Part shown: piece by piece, positions 1 to 8,528 of the stretch
Layout of the letters: every line of letters starts with the position of its first letter
How positions within the stretch are numbered: position 1 is the first letter of the stretch
Assembly (NCBI RefSeq): GCF_000757725.1
Contig: NZ_JJMU01000031.1
Location: forward strand, 1 to 51,423
Reading direction: 5' to 3'
DNA: 51,423 bases
Source of the DNA: Sphingobacterium deserti
GTDB lineage: Bacteria > Bacteroidota > Bacteroidia > Sphingobacteriales > Sphingobacteriaceae
The notes under the pieces: model-generated
Database searches by the model: none
What the model saw: the letters and a program-made list of their open reading frames with translations, nothing else
What the model was told of the DNA's origin: nothing
Program-made: the position numbers and the translations under genes

Positions 1-231
1 ACAAAAGTAACGCCCTGTCCTGGCAAAGGACGGAAAGGTTTGAGCGAGGGACAATCCGTTTGAAAAGAAAAAAGTCCCCTTACAAAAGTAACGCCCTGTC
101 CTGGCAAAGGACGGAAAGGTTTGAGCGAGGGACAATCCGTCTGAAAAGCAAAAATCCCCTTACAAAAGTAACGCCCTGTCCTGGCAAAGGACGGAAAGGT
201 TCGAGCGAGGGACGATCCGTTTGAAAAGCAA
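1..231. repeat. Three tandem copies of an ~80 bp intergenic repeat
   Basis: Copies begin at 1, 82 and 162 (period 81 then 80 bp) and differ at only a few positions. Each starts with ACAAAAGTAACGCCCTGTCC. Each contains a short hairpin, GTCCT-GGCAA-AGGAC, and a wider inverted repeat ACGGA...TCCGT around a GAGCGAGGGAC core. No reading frame runs through it. The window starts inside the array, so more copies may lie to the left. It sits just beyond the terminator of the serB-like gene. A related-looking element (CCGTCCTTGCGAG...GAGGGACGAT) lies at the far right end of the window. Probably an intergenic REP-like or tandem repeat family; function unknown. Confidence 0.85.
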
Positions 232-232
232 T

Positions 233-266
233 AAAAAACCCCTTCGATTCGTATCGAAGGGGTTTT
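233..266 (-). terminator. Intrinsic terminator of the SDR-serB operon
   Basis: Perfect 12-bp stem, AACCCCTTCGAT / ATCGAAGGGGTT, with loop TCGT. It is flanked by A-runs on the left and T-runs on the right, so it can work in both directions. It lies 4 bases past the stop codon of the minus-strand serB-like gene. Confidence 0.85.
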
Positions 267-270
267 CAAA

Positions 271-1566
271 CTACTTATATAAAATCCTAAACTTTATGGT
301 ATTATCGATCTGCTTGAGCTGCTTCAACAAATTCTTATCGTAAGCAGCATGTATATCGGTCACAGCATAGCCAATATCCCCTTTTGTCATCAAAAATTGA
401 GAGATGATATTGATGTCATTTTCTGCATACACATTATTGATCTGGGCCATAATGCCGGGAACATTTTGATGGATGTGGAGCAGGCGGTGAGCTTGCATGA
501 GCCTTGGTAACGTCAAGTTTGGGAAGTTACGACTCATGTAGGTGTCTCCGTTGTTGATGAAGTCTGCCATTCGGCGCGGAATAAATTCGGAGTTACGTTT
601 CTTGTTCTTTTTATCGTCGAAAACGACGATACCTTTTTCCGTACAAATTTCCTTGCTGACGTTTCCTTTAACATCACCTAAATAACCAATAGTTTTGAGC
701 TTGTCAGCCCGTTCAAGCTGTTCGTCGAGGATCTTCACGCCATCGGCTACCAACAGCATGCCGACATCTTTGACGTATTTTTCTTCAAAGGTTTCCTTTG
801 TGCGCACAGAAAACCCGTCGCGTTTGAGAATATGTACGGCTATTTCCGGCACATCGCCAATAATTAAACAAAGGATACGGTTTTTGGGGTACGAAATTGC
901 TCGTGGCAAATCGTTCACGTATAAAAACTCATCAAAGCTCGGTGTGATATGGTCCGCTTTTTCCGTAACGCTTTGTCTGGAGATGTTTTCGGTAAAGGCG
1001 AAAAATTTCTCAATAAGACCGGATTCCTTCAGCTGAAAATCAGAGTAGCCGTCGCCGATTCCGAAGATACGACCATCGATATTGAGCGCTCGAAGTAGCT
1101 TAACCTTTCCTCCTTCGTCCGATAGCGGGTTGCTGTCATCGTAACCAATAATATTTCCTTCGTCGTCAAACTTAAACGTATTGGCGTAGATATTTTCTTT
1201 TTTTATGTGGTAGGGTGTTACCACAGGCGTGATAAACTCTTTAAATCCGCCCGAAACGATCCATGCGGTATCTTCATTTTTTTTGAAAAATTCCTTGTTT
1301 CGCCCAAATGACAAGGATACTTTCTTTTTCAAATGGGAAACTAACTTGTTTAGGTGTGATTTGTTTGCATTCAATAATTGCACGCGCCCCGTCAAGCTCT
1401 CCCGAAAAGAGATTTTGCCTTCCATAGCAAGATTTGTATAGTCTTCGATCTTCTGATAGATCTCCTCTCTATCGGGATGATCTTTTAATGATATGCGAGC
1501 TAATTCATCCAGTGCTTCGACTTGTGTAAAGGTACTATCGAAATCGATGATATAGTAATTTTTCAC
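271..1566 (-). CDS. serB: Phosphoserine phosphatase (HAD) fused to remnants of D-3-phosphoglycerate dehydrogenase with a C-terminal ACT domain
   Basis: 431 aa. Residues 1-215 are a HAD-IB phosphatase of the SerB type: DFDST at 8-12 (nucleophile D8, acid D10), S105-G-G motif II, K154 motif III and GDGYSD at 171-176 (motif IV). Expected reaction is O-phosphoserine to serine, the last step of serine synthesis. Residues ~229-318 look like the N-terminal substrate-binding part of SerA (IGDV, GIVVFDD). Residues ~332-431 match the SerA C-terminus: ADFINNGDTYMSRNFPNLTLP, then the ACT domain (LLHIHQNVPGIMAQIN, ending TIKFRILYK). The NAD-binding Rossmann domain of SerA is missing, so dehydrogenase activity is not expected; the SerA pieces may serve serine sensing. 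It starts at GTG, overlapping the TGA of the upstream SDR gene (GTGA), which indicates translational coupling. Phosphatase call strong; regulatory role inferred. Confidence 0.88.
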   Translation of the reverse strand: MKNYYIIDFDSTFTQVEALDELARISLKDHPDREEIYQKIEDYTNLAMEGKISFRESLTGRVQLLNANKSHLNKLVSHLKKKVSLSFGRNKEFFKKNEDTAWIVSGGFKEFITPVVTPYHIKKENIYANTFKFDDEGNIIGYDDSNPLSDEGGKVKLLRALNIDGRIFGIGDGYSDFQLKESGLIEKFFAFTENISRQSVTEKADHITPSFDEFLYVNDLPRAISYPKNRILCLIIGDVPEIAVHILKRDGFSVRTKETFEEKYVKDVGMLLVADGVKILDEQLERADKLKTIGYLGDVKGNVSKEICTEKGIVVFDDKKNKKRNSEFIPRRMADFINNGDTYMSRNFPNLTLPRLMQAHRLLHIHQNVPGIMAQINNVYAENDINIISQFLMTKGDIGYAVTDIHAAYDKNLLKQLKQIDNTIKFRILYK

Positions 1567-2558
1567 AGTAGTTCAGTTTGATTTATGGTGTTAGGATTTA
1601 GTGCAAGACTTATTTCCTTCAAAGTTACGTCAACAGGCTTAAAGATGTATCCTGTGGTGTCGGTGATCTTTTGATTCGAATAGGCTAGTTTTGAGGCCGC
1701 TGCTTTTGCGGCGTCGCGGGTTAAAGAAGGGCGCTCCCTTTTTATTAGTGCAATAAGCTTAGCTGCGCGCCAGGCAATGCTCAGCATAAAGGGCTTTGCT
1801 GCGACCGTTGGAGAAGGCTTGTTTAGAAGCTTCGAGATGCGTTCTAAAAGATCTTTGTTGGTGAGGTTTTCACTGTTCAGAATAAAACGTTCGCCAGAGA
1901 TAGCTACTTGGTCCATGAGCACGATCATCACTTTAGCCACATCTTCCACATCCACGATGCCCACGGTACCTGGCGGATAGATTTTTAATCCTTTTTGCAC
2001 CATATTGAAGATGACGCCGGAGCCTTTTGTGCCTGCTCCGATCCCCATGATAACAGATGGATTAACGATAACAGCGTCGAGCCCTTCAACGATGCCGCGC
2101 CAAACCTCCATCTCGCTTTCGTATTTTGACACAGCGTATTTTGAGTTCTCCGCGCCTTCGTCCCATTTACTACTTTCCGAAAGCAACTCCCCTCGCTTAC
2201 TCACGCCAAGTGTTGCAATCGAGCTAACGTGGACTAAGCGTGCGCCGTGTTCAAGGCAGAGATTAACAATATGCTTAGTGCCTTCTATATTGGCATGCAG
2301 CATGGCTGCAAAGTCTTCCGGCTGGTAGGATATTTTGGCTGCACAATGGTACACCTGCGTAACACCGCCGAAGATATCGGATAACGTAAAATAATCCGTT
2401 ATGTCGGCGTTGATCCATTGTATCAAAGAGGAAGAGCGCAAAGTTTCTGGGATCACCGAATGTTCGCGTTTGATGGCCACGACAGCCACACCTTGATCCG
2501 TTAATAATTTGATCAATGTTGATCCCAAAAAACCAGTTCCACCTGTTACAAATACCAC
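1563..2558 (-). CDS. NAD(P)-dependent epimerase/dehydratase-family oxidoreductase (extended SDR)
   Basis: 331 aa. The N-terminal Rossmann motif TGGTGFLG (residues 5-12) and the catalytic Y141-x3-K145 with upstream Ser (VHVSS, 110-113) define an extended short-chain dehydrogenase. It resembles dihydroflavonol-4-reductase-like and 3-beta-hydroxysteroid-dehydrogenase-like members. The substrate cannot be read from sequence; a nucleotide-sugar or small aldehyde/ketone is possible. It is the first gene of a two-gene operon with the serB-like gene, whose GTG start overlaps this stop by 4 bases. A good promoter sits about 30 bases upstream, giving a short leader. Confidence 0.85.
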   Translation of the reverse strand: MVFVTGGTGFLGSTLIKLLTDQGVAVVAIKREHSVIPETLRSSSLIQWINADITDYFTLSDIFGGVTQVYHCAAKISYQPEDFAAMLHANIEGTKHIVNLCLEHGARLVHVSSIATLGVSKRGELLSESSKWDEGAENSKYAVSKYESEMEVWRGIVEGLDAVIVNPSVIMGIGAGTKGSGVIFNMVQKGLKIYPPGTVGIVDVEDVAKVMIVLMDQVAISGERFILNSENLTNKDLLERISKLLNKPSPTVAAKPFMLSIAWRAAKLIALIKRERPSLTRDAAKAAASKLAYSNQKITDTTGYIFKPVDVTLKEISLALNPNTINQTELL

Positions 2559-2589
2559 TGCTGACTTAATTGTTGAAAGTTGTTCCTTC

Positions 2590-2621
2590 CAAAGATAGAT
2601 TATTGTGATTTGCTATCCAAA
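2590..2621 (-). promoter_or_regulatory. Bacteroidota-type promoter for SDR-serB operon
   Basis: On the minus strand TTTG (2621-2618), a 20-base spacer, then TATCTTTG (2597-2590), matching the TTTG / TAnnTTTG consensus of Bacteroidota primary-sigma promoters. Predicted start near 2584, about 25 bases before the ATG at 2558. Confidence 0.7.
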
Positions 2622-2804
2622 TCGTTTCGGTCTTATGAAGCCGGCTGTTTCTGCAGCTAATGGACGATTGATGAATAGTAATGTGATTCATCTTTGTGAC
2701 GTATTACGAATAATCCTAACTATTGTTGATTAATTTTTCTTCAAAAAGCGAGCTAATAAATGCATATTTGTGAAGTTTGTATCCTATTTATACCAACATA
2801 TTCT

Positions 2805-3992
2805 ATGTCTTTAGCTGATTTTTTTTCGCCAATCTCAACACGTGAATTTTGTTCAGGCACCGATTTTTATAATTCGCAGTTTGGAAAGATTATCCAAGCT
2901 TACGAGCACACTTTCCCTGACCTTGATTCGCCGGATAATAAGCCGCAACTCGTAATTTTAGGCGTTGAGGAAGAGCGGGGTGCTGTCAATAATGCTGGTA
3001 CAAAAAAATCCGCAAATGCCGTTCGCAAGCATCTTTACAATTTGTATCAAGGAGACTATAACGTACGTATAGCGGATTTAGGCAATATCCAGGCTGGCGC
3101 TACGATTCGGGATACCTATGTCGCCCTTAAAACCGTTGTTGAGGAACTTGTGAAGCAGGATATTCTACCGATCATTATCGGAGGTGGGCAAGATTTGACC
3201 TATGCGCAGTATACCGCCTACGAGGCCTTAGAGCAACGTGTAGAACTGGCTATCATCGATGCGAAATTTGATCTGGATCAAGACAATGCGGAGAATACAT
3301 CTTTAAATTCCAATACCTACCTGAATCATATTATCTTACATCAACCCGACTATCTTTTCAACCTTAGTAATGTGGCCTATCAAACCTATTTGGTCAGTAA
3401 AGAATCGCTAAATATGTATGATAAGCTGTTTTTTAGCACCATGCGTATGGGGATGATGACAGGAAAGTTGGATCAAGCCGAGCCCTTGATACGTGCTGCA
3501 GATATACTAAGTTTTGATATTGGTGCAATACGGGCATCTGAAGCGCCTGGAAATGCGAATGCAAACCCGAATGGCTTATATGGCGATGAAGCCTGCCAGT
3601 TAACACGATATGCAGGGATGTCAGACAAATGTTCGTCCATCGGCTTCTACGAATATAACCCCACCTTTGATCCTATGGGGCACACCGGCAGTCTGGTAGC
3701 ACAGATGATCTGGTGTTTTATTGACGGTTTCTATAACCGAAAAAACGATGCACCACTTATCCCCAAGTCCGCATACATCGTCTACCGAACAACATTGGAG
3801 AATGATGATTACGAGTTGGTGTTTGTGAAGAGCAAAAAATCTGACCGCTGGTGGATGCAAGTGCCGTATTTCGGGTCGAAATCTGTCAACGAGCGTTATT
3901 ATTGGGTTCCTTGCAGGTATGAAGATTATCAGCAAGCCGTGGCAGGAGACATGCCCGACCTGTGGTGGAAAACACACCAAAAGTTGCAGTAA
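2805..3992 (+). CDS. Arginase/formimidoylglutamase-fold protein with degenerate metal site
   Basis: 395 aa from the ATG at 2805; an upstream in-frame ATG at 2760 would add 15 residues (HICEVCILFIP...) that look unlike the family. The protein follows the ureohydrolase layout, but metal motifs are changed. Canonical GGDH is GGGQD (126-130), DAHxD is DAKFD (152-156), and SFDxD is SFDIG (236-240). D152, D156 and D238 remain, whereas both His ligands and one Asp are lost. A normal binuclear Mn2+ centre therefore looks unlikely. Such proteins are often annotated formimidoylglutamase in Bacteroidota; that activity is doubtful here. No histidine-utilisation (hut) or arginine genes are adjacent. rmuC follows 71 bases downstream. 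Confidence 0.75.
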   Translation: MSLADFFSPISTREFCSGTDFYNSQFGKIIQAYEHTFPDLDSPDNKPQLVILGVEEERGAVNNAGTKKSANAVRKHLYNLYQGDYNVRIADLGNIQAGATIRDTYVALKTVVEELVKQDILPIIIGGGQDLTYAQYTAYEALEQRVELAIIDAKFDLDQDNAENTSLNSNTYLNHIILHQPDYLFNLSNVAYQTYLVSKESLNMYDKLFFSTMRMGMMTGKLDQAEPLIRAADILSFDIGAIRASEAPGNANANPNGLYGDEACQLTRYAGMSDKCSSIGFYEYNPTFDPMGHTGSLVAQMIWCFIDGFYNRKNDAPLIPKSAYIVYRTTLENDDYELVFVKSKKSDRWWMQVPYFGSKSVNERYYWVPCRYEDYQQAVAGDMPDLWWKTHQKLQ

Positions 3993-4063
3993 GACGAAGT
4001 GCTGAACAGTTCTCCTGCCGATCATGAGCAACGTGATTGGTGTTTATTATTATAGAAGTTTTT

Positions 4064-5380
4064 ATGGAAATATTACTGATTGTAATTATCTGTGTTTTGG
4101 TAATTTTCATGCTATTATTGGTTCGCGCAAACGCAAGCAACGTCAGCAAAACCGAACATGAAAGGTTGGTTGAAATGCATAAGATTGCAGGTCTGGATCT
4201 TGCTAAAGTGCAGGAAAGAGAGCGTATGCTGGCTGAACAGCGTGTGCAGCAAGATGCTGCACTACAACGCGAGCGAAATGAGCGCGCAGCACTAGAAAGG
4301 ACATTGGAGGCTACAAATGCATATTTGCAGGCACAGCAGGAAAAGTTTCAGGCGCAGCAGGCCGAGATGACGCGCTTACGCGAAGAATTTAATCTGCAAT
4401 TTCAGCATATGGCCAACAGCATTTTGGAGGAAAAAACGCAGAAGTTTACCGCGGTGAACCAGCAGCAAATGGACCAGATTCTAACGCCGCTAAAAGAAAA
4501 AATCAAAACATTCGAAGAGAAGGTGGAACGGACCTATCAACACGAAGCGGCAGAAAGAAACGTTTTGAAAGGAGTTGTGGAGCAACTCATGCAACAAAGT
4601 CTACTGATAAAAAATGAAGCTAACAACCTAACCAGGGCGTTAAAAGGGGATACAAAAAAGCAGGGGAATTGGGGGGAAATTATACTAGAGCGTGTCTTGG
4701 AACGCTCGGGGCTGATTAAAGATCAAGAGTATACCTTGCAGTCGGTATTCAACGCTGAGGAGACCCGTAAAATTCCGGATGCGATTATTCTGCTTCCCGA
4801 AGAAAAGCACTTGGTCGTGGACTCCAAGATATCTTTGGTCGCTTATGAACGATGGGTTAATACGGAAGACGAGGTGGAGCAAGCAAAATTTCTGAAACAA
4901 CATGTGCATTCTATTGAAAGCCATGTAAGGGATTTGGCTACGAAGAATTACCACGATATATACGGCATACATTCGCCAGACTTTGTGCTACTTTTTATGC
5001 CTATTGAATCGGCATTAAGTGTTGCTGTTCGCGAAAAGCCCGATTTGTTTTCCGAAGCGTGGGATCGCAGGGTCGTCATTGTCAGTCCATCTACACTGCT
5101 GGCTACACTGCGCACCATAGCCAGCATTTGGGTACAGGAAAGACAAAACAGAAATGTATTGGAAATTGCGAAGGAAGCTGGCGCACTGTACGATAAATTT
5201 GTGGGCTTTCTAACGGATATGCAGCAAATCGAGGTCCACTTGCAGCGCGCTGGAGAAAAACATCAGGAGGCAATGAAAAAATTATCCTCAGGGCCAGGCA
5301 ACGTAGTGAGAAAGATAGAGAATCTGAAGAGCCTAGGTGCGAAAGCAAATAAACAAATCGACAATCGCTTTCTGGATTAA
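4064..5380 (+). CDS. rmuC: DNA recombination protein RmuC homologue
   Basis: 438 aa from the ATG at 4064; a TTG at 4037 would add nine residues and is not preferred. An N-terminal hydrophobic helix (residues ~2-20, ILLIVIICVLVIFMLLLV) anchors it in the membrane. A long Q/E/R-rich coiled coil follows (~30-160), then the RmuC nuclease-like domain with GNWGEIILERVLERSG and PDAIILLPEEKHLVVDSK. RmuC limits recombination at inverted repeats and restricts foreign DNA in other bacteria; the exact activity here is inferred from the family. The stop codon lies inside a 12-bp perfect palindrome. Confidence 0.92.
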   Translation: MEILLIVIICVLVIFMLLLVRANASNVSKTEHERLVEMHKIAGLDLAKVQERERMLAEQRVQQDAALQRERNERAALERTLEATNAYLQAQQEKFQAQQAEMTRLREEFNLQFQHMANSILEEKTQKFTAVNQQQMDQILTPLKEKIKTFEEKVERTYQHEAAERNVLKGVVEQLMQQSLLIKNEANNLTRALKGDTKKQGNWGEIILERVLERSGLIKDQEYTLQSVFNAEETRKIPDAIILLPEEKHLVVDSKISLVAYERWVNTEDEVEQAKFLKQHVHSIESHVRDLATKNYHDIYGIHSPDFVLLFMPIESALSVAVREKPDLFSEAWDRRVVIVSPSTLLATLRTIASIWVQERQNRNVLEIAKEAGALYDKFVGFLTDMQQIEVHLQRAGEKHQEAMKKLSSGPGNVVRKIENLKSLGAKANKQIDNRFLD

Positions 5381-5392
5381 GAAAGCGATTGT
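5361..5392. terminator. Hairpin spanning the rmuC stop codon
   Basis: Arms CAATCGCTTTCT (5362-5373) and AGAAAGCGATTG (5380-5391) are perfect complements around GGATTA. The last codons and stop of rmuC form one arm and the loop. It lies between convergent rmuC and ggt and probably ends transcription from one or both sides, although neither side has a strong T-run. Confidence 0.6.
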
Positions 5393-5436
5393 TGGTTGCT
5401 CATGAAGGGGATTGATTCCCCACTTGCACCCTGCCA

Positions 5437-7128
5437 TCAATATCCCGCGGCAAAGTCATCTCCCCGCGGATCTGCGCCGACCTGCAATTTTCCATTGGGT
5501 AAAACAATAATGTTTTCCATTCTACCCATCTTCCCGCGTTTGTGAATGGAATACCCGTCTCTCTCCAAGCTTTGCCGTACTTTCGTTGCAATAGCTCCTT
5601 CTTCAACATCTATCTGATCGGGCTTCCATTGATGGTGAAACCGTGGAGCCGACACCGAAGCCTGCGCATCCATATCAAATTCAAGGACGTTAAGGATGCC
5701 TTGGAAAACCGAGGTGATAATAGTTGATCCGCCAGGCGTGCCAATGACCATTTTCAATTTTCCGTTTTCCTCCACTATCGTCGGCGACATAGCGCTGAGC
5801 ATCCGTTTTCCCGGTTGAATAGCGTTTGCCTTTCCGCCTAACAGTCCGTACATATTTGGCGTTCCCGGCTTTACTGAAAAGTCGTCCATTTCATTGTTCA
5901 ACAAGAAGCCGGCACCATCTACCCAGACGCCGGCACCATAGGAGCCGTTTAACGTCGTCGTGAGTGAAACCGCGTTTCCTTTGTTGTCTACAATACTGAA
6001 ATGCGTTGTTTCTTCCGATTCATAGCCCGGAAATTTTGCTGCTTTCACCTGATCACTCGGGGTTGCTTTCTGCAGGCTTACTTTCTGCATGCGCGCTTGA
6101 TTGCGTGATTTGTTGGTAAGATATTCGGCAGGAACTTTATAGAAATCCGGATCTCCAAGATGTGTTGCCCGATCGGCGTAGATGCGTCGTTCTGCCTCGA
6201 CCATAGCCCGTACAGTGCTATCCGCCTGAAATCCCCATTGTTTTAAAGGATATTTTTCTACAGATTGCAGAAGTGCCAGCACGGCGATTCCACCGCTTGA
6301 TGGTGGCGGCATGGAAATTATGCTGTAGTTTTTGTAGCTGCCTACAATGGGTTGTCGCCAAACAGCACGGTAGTTTTCTAGATCGGCATGAGAGATTATG
6401 CCATTTCCTCTTTTCATTTCAGCAACGATAAGGTCGGCGGTTTCACCCCTGTAAAATCCAGCGCTTCCATTGTTCGCAATTCTTTTCAAGGTGTTCGCCA
6501 GTTGATTTTGTACAAAAACATCGCCCTGCGTCCACGGTTTTTCTCGAATGATTTCCGCTCCATTTTTGTTTAACTTTTTAAACCGATCCTGATGCCTGTT
6601 AAACTCTTTCGCTTGCTGTGTTGTTAACGGGAATCCTTTTTCTGCAAGTGCTATCGCCGGTTCGAGCAGCGTGGACCAAGCTAACGATCCAAATTTCTTG
6701 TGCGCCTCTTCCATGCCTGCCACAGAGCCGGGTACGCCAGCTGCAAGTTGCCCGTCCAGACTTAATTCTGTAATAGGTTCGCCTGCTTCATCAAGATACA
6801 TGTCACGACCGGCCTTGCCAGGTGCTTTTTCCCGAAAATCCAATGACGTAGTTTCTCCTGTGTGGTCCCTATATATCATAAATCCGCCGCCGCCAATGTT
6901 TCCAGCATTTGGATAAACAACAGCTAGCGCAAACTGAACCGCTATAGCCGCGTCAACAGCGTTGCCATTCTTTTGCAAAATATCAACGCCAATTTGAGAC
7001 GCTAAAGGGTGCGCTGTTACTACAGCCCCATTGGAAAATTCCTTGATTTTATTCGCTCCTTGATTGCTGTGCTGCACTTGGCAGGAGCTTATAAATAAGA
7101 TAAATAAAAGTGGATAATACAGTTTCAT
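5437..7128 (-). CDS. ggt: Gamma-glutamyltransferase, lipoprotein
   Basis: 563 aa from the ATG at 7128 (an ATG two codons upstream, 7134, is also possible). The N-terminus (MKLYYPLLFILFISSC) is a type II signal peptide with lipobox ISSC, so the enzyme is probably tethered in the periplasm or at the outer membrane. Full-length GGT fold: the autocatalytic processing site is the first Thr of TTHFS (T376 counted from 7134), followed by GNAVSLTTTLN. The glutamate-binding loop and PSSGGIAVLALLQ are also present. It cleaves gamma-glutamyl bonds, mainly of glutathione, and transfers or hydrolyses the glutamyl group. It stands alone on the minus strand, converging with rmuC. Confidence 0.94.
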   Translation of the reverse strand: MKLYYPLLFILFISSCQVQHSNQGANKIKEFSNGAVVTAHPLASQIGVDILQKNGNAVDAAIAVQFALAVVYPNAGNIGGGGFMIYRDHTGETTSLDFREKAPGKAGRDMYLDEAGEPITELSLDGQLAAGVPGSVAGMEEAHKKFGSLAWSTLLEPAIALAEKGFPLTTQQAKEFNRHQDRFKKLNKNGAEIIREKPWTQGDVFVQNQLANTLKRIANNGSAGFYRGETADLIVAEMKRGNGIISHADLENYRAVWRQPIVGSYKNYSIISMPPPSSGGIAVLALLQSVEKYPLKQWGFQADSTVRAMVEAERRIYADRATHLGDPDFYKVPAEYLTNKSRNQARMQKVSLQKATPSDQVKAAKFPGYESEETTHFSIVDNKGNAVSLTTTLNGSYGAGVWVDGAGFLLNNEMDDFSVKPGTPNMYGLLGGKANAIQPGKRMLSAMSPTIVEENGKLKMVIGTPGGSTIITSVFQGILNVLEFDMDAQASVSAPRFHHQWKPDQIDVEEGAIATKVRQSLERDGYSIHKRGKMGRMENIIVLPNGKLQVGADPRGDDFAAGY

Positions 7129-7389
7129 ATGCAAATAATGTGTTTTTTAAAGGCCATCTGCCAGGTGGCGGATCTTTCTTTATTCATCGGCGTTTGTGTT
7201 TCCAAATATGGACATTATACCTGATAAATATAGATTAAAACTCTCGTTCCTAAAAACCTGAGGCGATATGGCTCTGCGATTTTAAAGATATGGGTCGCAT
7301 TGAACCTTTGCGAAAAGACCGTTTCTTGCTAGAAGTTTGCTAACTTTAAATGATCTACAGGTAAATTATGAAATCTAAATGAAGAATAG

Positions 7390-8148
7390 ATGAAAAGCAT
7401 TGTTGTGACTCTCACCCTTTTATTTGGCTTCGCCGCGGTTTATGGGCAGCGCGTGCAAGTAATGTCTTATAATATCCACCACGGAAACCCACCCGATAAA
7501 GGTGATGTTATCGACCTTGAGCAAATAGCAAAGGTTATCCTGGAATCGGGTGCCGAGTTGGTCGGAATTCAAGAAGTGGATGTACGCGTGCCGCGCTCGC
7601 TATTTATTGATCAGGCACATAAACTTGCCGATCTCACAGGGATGTATTACTTTTTTTCTAAGGGAATTGATTTCGACGGGGGTGAATACGGCACACTTAT
7701 ACTGTCTAAATATAAGATTTTAGGCAATAGGCGATATGAACTTCCTATGCCGGTGCCTAGCGAGAATAGATCGTTGGCGATTGTAGATGTGGCTCTGCCA
7801 AGTGGTCAAATTCTGTCTTTCGCTAACACGCATCTGGATTTGAAACCGGAGAATAAACTTGCACAAGCAACCTACATCACGGAGATTGGTGATTGGTATG
7901 ACAGGCCGTTGATTATCGTGGGTGATTTTAACGCAGAACCGGATAGCGAACCTTTGAAAGTTTTAGAAGCGTATTTCGCACGCAATACAACAACCAATAC
8001 GGTTACTCATCCAAATCAAAATCCCTCCTCGGAAATTGACTATATTATGGTCGGTAAGCATTGCCGCTTTTCTTGGAAAACGTACAAGACCATAGCAACA
8101 GATGCGTCTGATCATCTTCCGGTGTTTGCTGAAATAGAGTTTAAATAG
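7390..8148 (+). CDS. Secreted endonuclease/exonuclease/phosphatase-family hydrolase
   Basis: 252 aa. A signal peptide covers residues 1-19 (cleavage near VYG-Q). The EEP fold is complete: MSYNIHHG (N28, H30), GIQEVD (E62), FANTHLD, VGDFNAEP, EIDYIMVG and the final SDHLPV. All metal and catalytic residues of the Mg2+-dependent phosphodiesterase superfamily are present. The substrate may be a nucleic acid, a phospholipid or an inositol phosphate; sequence alone does not decide. It is a single gene flanked by minus-strand genes. Confidence 0.88.
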   Translation: MKSIVVTLTLLFGFAAVYGQRVQVMSYNIHHGNPPDKGDVIDLEQIAKVILESGAELVGIQEVDVRVPRSLFIDQAHKLADLTGMYYFFSKGIDFDGGEYGTLILSKYKILGNRRYELPMPVPSENRSLAIVDVALPSGQILSFANTHLDLKPENKLAQATYITEIGDWYDRPLIIVGDFNAEPDSEPLKVLEAYFARNTTTNTVTHPNQNPSSEIDYIMVGKHCRFSWKTYKTIATDASDHLPVFAEIEFK

Positions 8149-8178
8149 GGCCAGTCCATACGTCGGTCTTTAAAAACT

Positions 8179-8508
8179 TTATGACTTTAGCTTTTCATTA
8201 TTTTTATGCCTGTCAGCATCTCGGATGGATTTCTTTTCGAGGTTTTTAAGCAGGGCATCGTGGAGGTCGATACCCGTTTGGTTGGCCAGGCATATCAACA
8301 CGAAGAAGACGTCTGCCATCTCATCGGCAAGGTTCACCGCTTCGTCTGACTTTTTGAAAGATTGCTCGCCATACTGCCGCGCCATAATGCGTGCAACTTC
8401 GCCAACTTCTTCCATAAGTATGGCTGTATTTGTTAGCTCATTAAAATAACGAATGCCTGTACTATTGATCCATTTGTCAACTATCTCTTGTGCTTCCTTG
8501 ATGGTCAT
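8179..8508 (-). CDS. MazG-like nucleoside-triphosphate pyrophosphohydrolase
   Basis: 109 aa, the usual length of the single-domain MazG-like family. The EExxE motif (EEVGE, 33-37) and the downstream ADEMADV (61-67) are the Mg2+-binding residues. It likely hydrolyses non-canonical or excess NTP/dNTP to NMP and pyrophosphate. It lies 20 bases downstream of dtd in the same direction, so the two form a small quality-control operon. Confidence 0.87.
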   Translation of the reverse strand: MTIKEAQEIVDKWINSTGIRYFNELTNTAILMEEVGEVARIMARQYGEQSFKKSDEAVNLADEMADVFFVLICLANQTGIDLHDALLKNLEKKSIRDADRHKNNEKLKS

Positions 8509-8528
8509 GATATAAGTAATGTTAGTTG

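Noticed and set aside
1..231. CRISPR-like regular repeats
   Set aside because: Units are ~80 bp, contiguous and nearly identical along their whole length, with no unique spacers and no cas genes.
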